Below are positions 36,351 to 44,161 of a DNA stretch of 64,000 bases, one piece after another (position 1 is the stretch's first letter; each line of letters opens with the position of its first letter). The notes under the pieces are model-generated. The model worked only from the letters and a program-made list of their open reading frames with translations. It had not been told where the DNA came from and made no database searches. This DNA is from Pseudomonas sp. CROZ-RG-20F-R04-15 (GTDB lineage Bacteria; Pseudomonadota; Gammaproteobacteria; Pseudomonadales; Pseudomonadaceae), in assembly GCF_022662375.1 (NCBI RefSeq), contig NZ_JAKNQL010000001.1, forward strand, positions 1 to 64,000. Reading direction: 5' to 3'. The translations under genes and the position numbers were made by a program.

Positions 36351-37244
36351 ATGAACGTATTCGTCACCGGCGCTGCCGGTTTTATCGGCGGCTCGATCGC
36401 TACTGGTCTGGTTCAGGCTGGCCACACCGTTACCGGTCTGGTGCGCAGCGCCGAACAGGCTGCTGAGTTGAAAGCGCTTGGCATCACCCCGGTCATCGGC
36501 GCGCTGGATGACAAAGCACTGCTCGCCGAACAGGCTCGCGCTGCCGACGCAGTTATCAACGCCGCCAGCAGTGACCATCGCGGCGCAGTCGAAGCCTTGC
36601 TCGACGCGTTGCGCGGTTCCAACAAAGTCTTCTTGCACACCAGCGGTTCGAGCATCGTCGGCGATGCGTCGGGCGGCAAGTTCAGCGACGTCATCTACTT
36701 TGAAGACAACCTGCCGGAGCCGACCGTCGACAAGGCCGCGCGCGTAGCCATCGACAACCTGATCCTTGCCGCGGCAAAGGATGGCGTGAATTCCGCCGTC
36801 ATCTGCAACACGCTGATTTACGGCCACAGCCTGGGCGTCAACCGCGACAGCGTGCAATTGCCACGACTGCTCAAGCAAGCACGCAAAAGTGGCGTAGTGC
36901 GCCATGTCGGCACAGGCCAGAACATCTGGTCCAACGTGCACATCGAAGACGTCGTTGCCCTCTACCTGCTGGCGCTGACCAAAAACGTACCGGGCACGTT
37001 CTACTTCGTCGAAAGCGGCGAAGCGTCGTTCATCGACATGACCACCGCCATGGCTGAAGCACTGAACCTGGGCCAACCACAAGACTGGCCGCTGAAAGAC
37101 GCCGAAGCCGAATGGGGCTACGAAATGGCCAACTACGGCCTCGGCTCCAACAGCCGAGTGCGCGGCAAACACGCCCGCGAACTGCTGGGCTGGGCACCGA
37201 AGCGCACCTCGGTGGTTGAATGGATTCGTAACGAAATGGTGTGA
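36351..37244 (+). CDS. NAD-dependent epimerase/dehydratase-family protein
   Basis: The 297-residue product is an extended SDR with the NAD(P) site VTGAAGFIGGSI (residues 5-16), a serine-rich TSGSSIVGD strand and NTLIYGHSLG, where tyrosine replaces the canonical YxxxK arrangement, as in the atypical SDR5/isoflavone-reductase-like group. A reductase or epimerase of a small carbonyl substrate is likely; it cannot be named. CAGGGAG precedes the ATG. Its last 57 bases are repeated 380 bases downstream. Confidence 0.8.
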   Translation: MNVFVTGAAGFIGGSIATGLVQAGHTVTGLVRSAEQAAELKALGITPVIGALDDKALLAEQARAADAVINAASSDHRGAVEALLDALRGSNKVFLHTSGSSIVGDASGGKFSDVIYFEDNLPEPTVDKAARVAIDNLILAAAKDGVNSAVICNTLIYGHSLGVNRDSVQLPRLLKQARKSGVVRHVGTGQNIWSNVHIEDVVALYLLALTKNVPGTFYFVESGEASFIDMTTAMAEALNLGQPQDWPLKDAEAEWGYEMANYGLGSNSRVRGKHARELLGWAPKRTSVVEWIRNEMV

Positions 37245-37285
37245 TTGCTGTTTGAGCCCCGCCGGGCTTTGTGATCACCCTTTAG

Positions 37286-37312
37286 AACGGCTGCCATCGG
37301 GCAGCCGTTTAC
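37286..37312 (+). terminator. Terminator after the epimerase gene
   Basis: AACGGCTGCC and GGCAGCCGTT form a perfect ten-base stem over ATCG and are followed by a short T-rich stretch (TTTACGTTT). It ends the epimerase transcript; the mirrored A-rich side is weak for the opposite strand. Confidence 0.75.
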
Positions 37313-37339
37313 GTTTCGGGCTTTGCGACTTGAGACGGG

Positions 37340-37501
37340 CTACTTGGCCAGGGACAAGTGCAGGAACCTGCTGGACCTGAGTTTGAGTTTGCGCTCAATG
37401 GTCTCCACGCTTTGACCCGTCTCGATGGCTGTCGAGCTGGCAACTGCGCGAATCAACGTTTCGGTTGTCAGTTTTTTTTTGGTGCGAGGCGTGGGGCTCA
37501 T
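37340..37501 (-). CDS. Small hypothetical protein, 53 residues
   Basis: I do not recognise this product. It is basic at the N terminus (TPRTKKKL) and otherwise helical in character, with no membrane segment. The start at 37501 has GGAG eight bases upstream; an open frame reaches 37633 but would run through the duplicated epimerase end. It sits between the epimerase terminator and that duplication, so it may have arrived with the inserted segment. It could be non-coding. Confidence 0.35.
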   Translation of the reverse strand: MSPTPRTKKKLTTETLIRAVASSTAIETGQSVETIERKLKLRSSRFLHLSLAK

Positions 37502-37567
37502 GGCAGGGACTCCGCGGAGGTTGTCAGGCGAGTATAGCGCTTGGCCGGATTTGAAAAACATGTCTAT

Positions 37568-37624
37568 GGCTGGGCACCGAAGCGCACGTCGGTGGTTGAA
37601 TGGATTCGTAACGAAATGGTGTGA
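37568..37624 (+). repeat. Copy of the last 57 bases of the epimerase gene
   Basis: Bases 37568-37624 repeat 37188-37244 with a single mismatch (37208 C against 37588 G), including the stop codon; identity ends at the stop on one side and at GGC on the other. No start or other part of the gene accompanies it. The 380-base spacing encloses the terminator and small reading frame. Confidence 0.9.
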
Positions 37625-37682
37625 GTCGTCCACCAGCTCCCACAGGTTTTGCGCATTCTGTCTGGAGGAATGCGATCAAAAC

Positions 37683-37772
37683 TGTGGGAGCGAGCCTGCT
37701 CGCGAAAGCGTTGGATCAGTCGGCAGAGATGTTGAATGTGAAGCCGCCTTCGCGAGCAGGCTCGCTCCCACA
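37683..37772. repeat. REPIN (paired REP sequences)
   Basis: Inverted arms of 24 bases (37683-37706 and 37749-37772) with the same core TGTGGGAGCGAGCC as the other pairs lie between the duplicated gene end and the GntP gene. The rest of the gap 37773-37964 holds no gene I can support; it must carry the permease promoter. Confidence 0.95.
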
Positions 37773-37964
37773 TTGGTTTCTCGTTCACCGAAAGGCCATG
37801 TAAATCCCGCCCCGTGATTTTCATTAATCACGACAAGACATATCCATCAGCGACACGCCTTACCTCTCCACGAAAATTACTTTCATGCGGTTTGAAATCT
37901 CGATCTTGAAATGATTTATGAGTTTCACAACCCATTCGAACGTGACCCTTTCGAGGAGTACCGC

Positions 37965-39314
37965 ATGACGCCTTCCTTCGGCTATTGGCTGCTGGTGTAT
38001 GCCGCCGTCGCCATCATCGCGCTGATCGTGTTGATCGCCCGTTACCGGCTCAATCCGTTCATCGTCATCACCCTGATTTCCATTGGTCTTGCGCTGGTCG
38101 CGGGGATGCCGCCGTCAGGCGTGGTGGGGGCGTATGAGGCCGGGGTGGGCAAGACGCTGGGGCATATCGCGTTGGTGGTGGCGCTGGGGACGATGCTCGG
38201 CAAGATGATGGCCGAGTCCGGCGGCGCCGAGCAGATGGCGCGCACGCTGATCGACAAATTCGGCGAGAAGAATGCGCACTGGGCGATGGTCTGCATCGCC
38301 TTTCTGGTCGGGCTGCCGCTGTTCTTCGAGGTCGGTTTTGTGTTGCTGGTGCCGATAGCCTTTACCGTGGCGCGGCGCGTTGGCGTGTCGATTCTGATGG
38401 TCGGTTTGCCAATGGTCGCCGGCCTGTCGGTGGTGCATGCGCTGGTGCCGCCGCACCCGGCAGCGATGCTCGCGGTGCAGGCTTATCAGGCGTCGGTCGG
38501 GCAAACCTTGCTGTATGCGATCGCCATCGGTATTCCCACCGCGATCATTGCCGGCCCGTTGTACGCCAAATTCATCGTGCCGCGCATTCAACTGCCGGCG
38601 GATAACCCGCTGGAAAAGCAATTCCTCGACCGCGAACCGCGCGACAAACTGCCGGGTTTCGGCATCACCATGGCGACCATTCTGTTGCCGGTGGTGTTGA
38701 TGCTGATCGGTGGCTGGGCCAACCTGATTTCCAACCCGGGCAGCAATTTCAACCAATTCCTGTTGTTCATCGGCAACTCGGTGATTGCGCTGTTGCTGGC
38801 GACCTTGCTCAGCTTCTGGACGCTGGGTATCGCCCAGGGTTTCAACCGCGAATCGATTCTGAAATTCACCAATGAATGTCTGGCACCGACCGCCAGTATC
38901 ACCTTGCTGGTCGGTGCTGGCGGTGGCTTGAACCGCATTCTGGTCGACGCGGGCGTCACCGATCAGATCGTCGGCCTCGCTCATGAGTTTCACCTGTCGC
39001 CGCTGATCATGGGCTGGCTGTTCGCCGCATTGATGCGCGTCGCCACCGGTTCCGCGACGGTGGCGATGACCACCGCGTCTGGGGTGGTCGCGCCGGTGGC
39101 CATTGGTCTGGGTTATCCACACCCTGAGCTGTTGGTGCTGGCGACTGGCGCTGGCTCGGTTATCTTTTCCCACGTCAACGACGGCGGCTTCTGGTTGATC
39201 AAGGAATACTTCAACATGACGGTCGCGCAGACGTTCAAGACCTGGACCGTGCTCGAGACGCTGATCTCGCTGGTCGCGTTCGGTTTGACCGTCGGCCTTT
39301 CTTACCTGCTGTAA
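37965..39314 (+). CDS. GntP-family gluconate/sugar-acid:H+ symporter
   Basis: The 449-residue inner-membrane protein has about twelve to fourteen hydrophobic helices and the family motifs GLPLFFEVGFVLLVPIAF (about residues 112-129), HALVPPHPAAM, and GSATVAMTTASG (about 365-376). GntP members import gluconate, 2-keto acids, D-serine or glycerate. The ATG at 37965 has GAGGAG upstream. The next genes, an RpiR regulator and a D-aminoacylase, suggest the substrate here is an acylated or D-amino compound rather than gluconate. Confidence 0.87.
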   Translation: MTPSFGYWLLVYAAVAIIALIVLIARYRLNPFIVITLISIGLALVAGMPPSGVVGAYEAGVGKTLGHIALVVALGTMLGKMMAESGGAEQMARTLIDKFGEKNAHWAMVCIAFLVGLPLFFEVGFVLLVPIAFTVARRVGVSILMVGLPMVAGLSVVHALVPPHPAAMLAVQAYQASVGQTLLYAIAIGIPTAIIAGPLYAKFIVPRIQLPADNPLEKQFLDREPRDKLPGFGITMATILLPVVLMLIGGWANLISNPGSNFNQFLLFIGNSVIALLLATLLSFWTLGIAQGFNRESILKFTNECLAPTASITLLVGAGGGLNRILVDAGVTDQIVGLAHEFHLSPLIMGWLFAALMRVATGSATVAMTTASGVVAPVAIGLGYPHPELLVLATGAGSVIFSHVNDGGFWLIKEYFNMTVAQTFKTWTVLETLISLVAFGLTVGLSYLL

Positions 39315-39330
39315 CCGGAGCCCGCCGCCC

Positions 39331-40191
39331 ATGGACATCCTCTACCAGATCCGCGCCCGCCAGGATTCCTTCAGCGCCGGCGAAGGTCGCATCGCCCGGC
39401 TGATGCTCGACGACGTCGGTTTTGCCGCCAGCGCCAGCCTCGAAGACCTCGCCCAACGCGCCGAAGTCAGCACCGCCACGCTGTCGCGGTTCGCCCGTAC
39501 TGTCGGCTGCCGCGACCTGCGTGATCTGCGCCTGCAACTGGCTCAGGCCAGCGGCGTCGGCAGCCGTTTTCTCGACCCGGCGGGCACGCCTGAGCAGTCG
39601 GCGTTTTATGGGCAGATTGTCGGCGATATCGAAACCACGCTGCGCCAGCATCTGGCCGGATTCGATGAATCACGCTTCGCCGATGCGGTGAAACTGCTCG
39701 GCCAGGCGCGGATGATTCACGCCTTCGGCATGGGCGGTTGCTCGACCCTGTGCAGCGATGAATTGCAGGTACGCCTGGTGCGCCTCGGCTATCCGATCGC
39801 GGTGTGCCATGACGCGGTGATGATGCGCGTCACTGCCGCCAGCCTCAACGCCGAGCAAGTGCTTATCGTCTGTTCGCTGACTGGCATCACCCCGGAATTA
39901 CTTGAGACTGTCGAACTGGCGCGCAACTACGGCGCACGCATTCTGGCGATCACCCGCGCCGATTCGCCGCTGGCCGAACTGGCCGACATAGTTCTGCCGC
40001 TGCAAGGCGCGGAAACCTCGTTCATCTACAAACCGACGGCGGCGCGCTACGGCATGCTGCTCGCCATCGACGTGCTCGCAACCGAGCTGGCACTGGCCAA
40101 TCCTGAAGACAATCAAGAACGTCTGCGGCGGATCAAACTGGCCCTCGACGAATACCGTGGCGGCGACGATCACCTGCCGCTGGGAGACTGA
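39331..40191 (+). CDS. RpiR-family regulator with SIS domain
   Basis: The 286-residue product joins an RpiR winged helix (LEDLAQRAEVSTATLSRFARTVGC, about residues 37-60) to a SIS sugar-isomerase-type domain (about 125-255; HAFGMGGCSTLCSDEL and VCSLTGITPELLE). SIS regulators normally sense phosphosugars or similar small ligands. It starts 16 bases after the permease gene and ends one base before the amidohydrolase, so the three make an operon that it probably regulates. Confidence 0.88.
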   Translation: MDILYQIRARQDSFSAGEGRIARLMLDDVGFAASASLEDLAQRAEVSTATLSRFARTVGCRDLRDLRLQLAQASGVGSRFLDPAGTPEQSAFYGQIVGDIETTLRQHLAGFDESRFADAVKLLGQARMIHAFGMGGCSTLCSDELQVRLVRLGYPIAVCHDAVMMRVTAASLNAEQVLIVCSLTGITPELLETVELARNYGARILAITRADSPLAELADIVLPLQGAETSFIYKPTAARYGMLLAIDVLATELALANPEDNQERLRRIKLALDEYRGGDDHLPLGD

Positions 40192-40192
40192 C

Positions 40193-41650
40193 ATGCTGTA
40201 CGACACCCTGATTCGCAATGCCCTGATCATCGACGGCAGCAATGCGCCCGGTTACCGCGCTGACGTGGTGATTCGCGATGGCCGCATCGAGCATATCGGT
40301 GATTTGCACGATGCCACGGCGACCGAAGAAATCGACGCGGCCGGGCGTGTGCTGGCGCCGGGTTTTATCGACGTGCACACCCATGACGACACCGTAGTCA
40401 TCCGTCAGCCAGAGATGCTGCCAAAACTCAGCCAAGGCGTGACCACGGTGATTGTCGGCAACTGCGGGATCAGCGCCTCGCCGGTCAGTTTGAAGGGCAA
40501 TCCACCGGATCCGATGAACCTGCTCGGCACGGCGGCGGCGTTCGTTTATCCACGCTTCAGCGATTACCGTGCGGCGGTCGAAGCGGCCAATACCACGTTG
40601 AACGTTGCCGCGTTGGTCGGCCATACGGCGCTGCGCAGCAATCATCTGGATGACCTGTTCCGCACCGCCACGCCGGAAGAAATCGCCGCAATGCGTGGGC
40701 AACTGCGCGAAAGCCTTGAGCACGGTGCATTGGGTTTATCCACAGGTCTGGCCTACGCCAGCGCCTACAACGCTTCCACCGATGAAGTGATGCAACTGAC
40801 CGAGGAACTGACCGCGTTCGGCGCGGTGTACACCACGCACCTGCGCAGTGAATTCGAACCGGTTCTGGAGGCGATGGATGAAGCGTTCAGCATCGGTCGT
40901 CACTCGCGTTCACCGGTGATCATTTCCCACCTCAAATGTGCCGGAGTCGGTAACTGGGGGCGCAGTCCGCAATTGCTAGCCTCATTGGAAGAGGCCGCTA
41001 AAACCCAGCACGTGGGGTGCGACTGCTACCCGTACGCGGCGAGCTCTTCGACGCTGGACTTGAAGCAAGTCACCGACGCCCACCGCATCACCATCACCTG
41101 GTCGACGCCGCACCCGGAGGTCAGCGGTCGCGACCTGATCGACATCGCCGCCGAATGGAGTCTGCCGCTGCTCGATGCCGCGAAACGTCTGCAACCGGCA
41201 GGGGCGGTGTATTACGGCATGGACGAGGCGGATGTACGAAGAATCCTCGCGCATCCGTTATCGATGGTCGGGTCTGACGGACTGCCGGAAGATCCGTTCC
41301 CGCATCCACGCCTGTGGGGCGCTTTCCCACGGGTGTTGGGCCATTTCAGTCGTGATGTCGGGCTGTTTCCGCTGCACACGGCCGTACACAAGATGACTGG
41401 GCTGTCGGCGGCGCGGTTTGGTTTGAAGGAGCGCGGCGAGATTCGTGAAGGCTATTGGGCGGATCTGGTCTTGTTCGATCCGGCGACGGTGCGTGATGTC
41501 GCGGATTTCAATGATCCGCAACGGGCCGCGCAGGGGATTGATGGTGTGTGGATCAACGGCGTATTGAGCTATCGCGATGGACAGGCAAACGGTCGCCGGG
41601 AAGGGCGCTTTCTCGCTCGCCACGGTGATCTGCGTGACAACTTTCACTGA
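40193..41650 (+). CDS. N-acyl-D-amino-acid deacylase (D-aminoacylase) family amidohydrolase
   Basis: The 485-residue product is a metal-dependent amidohydrolase with PGFIDVHTHDD (metal ligands, about residues 56-66), GNCGIS (metal-bridging cysteine region, about 93-98), the HLRSE segment and the C-terminal GxREGYWADLVLFDP. These are the signatures of D-aminoacylases, which free D-amino acids from N-acyl forms. The ATG at 40193 lies one base after the RpiR stop. With the permease and regulator it should form an uptake-and-hydrolysis unit; the exact acyl substrate is not readable. Confidence 0.88.
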   Translation: MLYDTLIRNALIIDGSNAPGYRADVVIRDGRIEHIGDLHDATATEEIDAAGRVLAPGFIDVHTHDDTVVIRQPEMLPKLSQGVTTVIVGNCGISASPVSLKGNPPDPMNLLGTAAAFVYPRFSDYRAAVEAANTTLNVAALVGHTALRSNHLDDLFRTATPEEIAAMRGQLRESLEHGALGLSTGLAYASAYNASTDEVMQLTEELTAFGAVYTTHLRSEFEPVLEAMDEAFSIGRHSRSPVIISHLKCAGVGNWGRSPQLLASLEEAAKTQHVGCDCYPYAASSSTLDLKQVTDAHRITITWSTPHPEVSGRDLIDIAAEWSLPLLDAAKRLQPAGAVYYGMDEADVRRILAHPLSMVGSDGLPEDPFPHPRLWGAFPRVLGHFSRDVGLFPLHTAVHKMTGLSAARFGLKERGEIREGYWADLVLFDPATVRDVADFNDPQRAAQGIDGVWINGVLSYRDGQANGRREGRFLARHGDLRDNFH

Positions 41651-41768
41651 GGTTTCGCGGACTGCGTCACAGTGATGGCACATTGCAATTAAAGAAAGCC
41701 ATCAACAGGCCGAATTGCTGACATCCACCCCGTCTACACTGTGGGGCCAATCAGTCAGGGAGCACCCC

Positions 41769-42137
41769 ATGAGCTTCGGCAAAACCACCCCGATCCTGCG
41801 GATCTTCGATGAAGCCAAGGCTGTCGAGTTTTATGTCGACTTCCTCGGTTTCAAGATCGACTGGCAGCATCGCTTCGAGGCGAATTTTCCGTTGTATCTG
41901 CAGGTGTCGCGCGGTGAATGTGTGCTGCATCTGTCCGAGCATCATGGCGATGCGTGCCCGGGTTCGGCGTTGCGTATCGAGACGGATGAACTGGAGGCTT
42001 TCCAACAGCAATTGGTGGCCAAGGATTACAAGTTCTCCCACCCGGGAATTCAGGCGATGCCGTGGGGGAGCCAGGACATGACGATCGTTGATCCGTTTGG
42101 TAATCGGCTGGTGTTCACCAACGCGATCAGTCTCTGA
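41769..42137 (+). CDS. Glyoxalase/bleomycin-resistance-fold protein
   Basis: The 122-residue product has the VOC-superfamily pattern: PILRIFDEAKAVEFYVDFLGFKIDW, then LHLSEHHGD and the closing MTIVDPFGNRLVF strand. Members bind and modify small compounds through a metal site; substrate unknown. GGGAGC precedes the ATG, and 118 bases separate it from the amidohydrolase, so it may be its own unit. Confidence 0.83.
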   Translation: MSFGKTTPILRIFDEAKAVEFYVDFLGFKIDWQHRFEANFPLYLQVSRGECVLHLSEHHGDACPGSALRIETDELEAFQQQLVAKDYKFSHPGIQAMPWGSQDMTIVDPFGNRLVFTNAISL

Positions 42138-42146
42138 AGCGAAAAG

Positions 42147-42370
42147 CCCCTCACCCTAACCCTCTCCCGGAGGGAGAGGGGACTGACCGAGGTGTCTGGC
42201 GCTGTACATCGACCTGAAAGATCTGCAGTGATTATGGATTCGCAGCAGAGATACACCGACCTGAACCTGCTCGGTCTAATACATAATCGACTCGGTCATT
42301 CAGGTCGGTGTATAGCGCCAGACACCTCGGTTGGCTCCCTCTCCCTCGGGAGAGGGCTGGGGTGAGGGGA
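42147..42370. repeat. Large imperfect inverted repeat with C-rich arms
   Basis: A left part containing CCCCTCACCCTAACCCTCTC, then GACCGAGGTGTCTGGCGCTG and CGACCTGA, is answered in reverse on the right by TCAGGTCGG, CGCCAGACACCTCGG and GAGAGGGCTGGGGTGAGGGG. The centre holds a smaller inverted pair (ATACACCGACCTGAA and TTCAGGTCGGTGTAT). It looks like a non-coding intergenic repeat family, common in pseudomonads, rather than a gene. Confidence 0.75.
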
Positions 42371-42440
42371 AATGGCACACCGCAAAAAGAAGCCCGCCAC
42401 CTGACCATCACAGTCGGGCAGCTGTTCCCTTTGTTGAGCG

Positions 42441-42634
42441 GCCACCCTTTGGCTACTAAACGAAAGGGTGGCAGCTGTACGCAGGTTAGTAGACCGGGGA
42501 ACTCAGCTAAGCCGGCGCGCCGAAGCGCCCTGCGTACAGCCACCATCAAGCTCAGGTACGCGAGTACCTGTGATGAATGTACGACCAGCAGAATTACCTC
42601 CGGGCTACTAAACCCGATCACTGGGAGTCAGTGA
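42441..42634 (+). ncRNA. Strongly structured region, possible RNA element
   Basis: Several stems follow one another: 42441-42450/42463-42472 (ten perfect pairs), 42467-42485/42529-42544 (16 pairs with a three-base bulge, competing with the first), an inner GGCGC/GCGCC, CAGGTAC-GCGA-GTACCTG at 42553-42570, CGGG/CCCG at 42601-42616 and TCACTG/CAGTGA at 42618-42634. The GGCTACTAAAC loop occurs twice (42451 and 42603). No gene begins downstream within 250 bases on this strand; direction is uncertain. Confidence 0.4.
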
Positions 42635-42826
42635 CGCAATCAAGTTACGCAGCCTGCTCCGGGCGCACAAGCCGGCGGATTCTGGCGCATGCGTAGGCAG
42701 CGGCGCAAGGAATTGTGGGCTGTTTCGCGTAACGCTGAGTGTCTTTAAACGCCAGTGGTGCGGGATGTTTATTGCGCTCAAGTATCGAAGATTTACCTGT
42801 AGGAATTGGGTGCTGCAGTTGGCGCA

Positions 42827-42919
42827 TTCGCGAGCAAGCTCGCTCCCACAATGGATCTGCAGTGAACATCGAATTTGTGAGCCGCCGAGATCAAGTGTGG
42901 GAGCGAGCCTGCTCGCGAA
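42827..42919. repeat. REPIN (paired REP sequences)
   Basis: Arms at 42827-42850 and 42896-42919, one with a single change (GCAAGCTC), flank 45 bases. It sits directly beside the end of the araC-type gene. The intervening part of this long gap, 42640-42826, shows nothing else I can support. Confidence 0.93.
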
Positions 42920-42932
42920 GGGGCCAGAACAT

Positions 42933-43949
42933 TCACCCCCGATGCATCTGCCGAAACTCCCCCGGCGGCATCCCCCGCCGACTCTTGAACGTGCGATGAA
43001 ACGAGCGCGGTTCGGTAAACCCCAGATACTGCGCAATGTCCTGAATCGGCAACGTACTGTTGAGCAAATAATGCTCTGCCAGCTCCTGGCGCAGATCATC
43101 GAGAATCTGCTGATACGACGTCCCCGCCTGATGCAATTGCCGCTGCAGCGTACGCACTGAAACGGCGAGCTGTTCGGCGACCTGTTCCTTGCGCGGCAGG
43201 CCTTCCTTGAGCAACTGCCGCAGAATGTTTTTCACCTGCTGTTCCAGCGACGCATCCTCCAGCGTCGCCATCAAGCCCAGCGCATGTTCTTCCAGCGTGC
43301 GCAGCAACTGCGCATCCGCCTGACGCAACGGCAATTGCAAATACGCCATCGGCACGACCAGCGCCGAATACGGCTGATCGAACAGCACCGGGCAACCGAA
43401 AAACGCTTCGTACTGCGCAGGCGTAGCCTCGGCCGGGCACGCATGTTCCAGCCAGACGCCGGCCGGCGACATCTGCGTATCCGCGATCCAGCGCGCATAG
43501 TGCAGCCAGGAACCGAGCACGTTCTCCACCAGATGCCGGCGAATCCGTGGGCGCTGATAACGGCACGTCCAGATCAGATGCACGTGGCCATCCAGCACTT
43601 CGGCGCGACTGACGCCCATGTCGCCGACCAGTTTCTCGAACGGCATGATCCGGCTCATCGCATCGCCCAGCGTCGCGCAGTTCATGGTGATGTAACCGAG
43701 CACGCTCCACGAATTGGGCAGGACGAAGTTCGCCGCGTTGAGCCCGAACAATGGATCGCCCGAGTGCTCGCAAAAATAATCCAGCAAGCGTTCGTGTGCC
43801 TCACCGGGTAAACGCAAGGTGTTGTCGCTCAGTTGCTGCGCCTGCAAACCCGCCGCCGCCAACGCAGGCTCGATGGCCATGCCCAGTTGTTCGGCATGGC
43901 GCAGGTATTTGAGCAGCGGCGGAACCGAGGTGAAGCCGAGCGATTGCAT
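42933..43949 (-). CDS. AraC-family transcriptional regulator (OruR/ArgR-like arabinose-binding type)
   Basis: The 338-residue product has the N-terminal AraC-type ligand domain common in Pseudomonas (about residues 15-200) and a C-terminal double helix-turn-helix (about 240-335) ending DIAQYLGFTEPRSFHRTFKSRRGMPP. It diverges from the AGPS-like oxidase gene, with a 212-base space that should hold both promoters. AAGGA precedes the ATG at 43949. It is the natural candidate regulator for the glycerolipid-type genes at 44.2-54.0 kb; the inducer is unknown. Confidence 0.88.
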   Translation of the reverse strand: MQSLGFTSVPPLLKYLRHAEQLGMAIEPALAAAGLQAQQLSDNTLRLPGEAHERLLDYFCEHSGDPLFGLNAANFVLPNSWSVLGYITMNCATLGDAMSRIMPFEKLVGDMGVSRAEVLDGHVHLIWTCRYQRPRIRRHLVENVLGSWLHYARWIADTQMSPAGVWLEHACPAEATPAQYEAFFGCPVLFDQPYSALVVPMAYLQLPLRQADAQLLRTLEEHALGLMATLEDASLEQQVKNILRQLLKEGLPRKEQVAEQLAVSVRTLQRQLHQAGTSYQQILDDLRQELAEHYLLNSTLPIQDIAQYLGFTEPRSFHRTFKSRRGMPPGEFRQMHRG

Positions 43950-44161
43950 GATCCCATTCCTTTGATCAATGGCGGCGGAGACGGACGAAATAGCCTGAAA
44001 GGTAATTTGAAACCCCGACTAAAGTAAATGGCTGACGCTTGCGCGACGTTTGACTCAATTGGCTACACGAACTGGCCGGATGCGACCGTGACACTTTACG
44101 GCTGCTGGCTAGTATGGGGGCCTGAAATATCACTGATCTGACGGCAAAAAAGGACACACGC

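Noticed and set aside
42232..42621. 129-residue minus-strand reading frame through the repeat block
   Set aside because: It spans the palindromic repeat and the hairpin region, has no family resemblance I can name and no convincing start; the bases are better explained by repeats.
42441..42634. Integron attC site or group of attachment sites
   Set aside because: The RYYYAAC/GTTRRRY end pattern does not fit the CTACTAAAC and GTTAGTA sequences, and no integrase or cassette is present.
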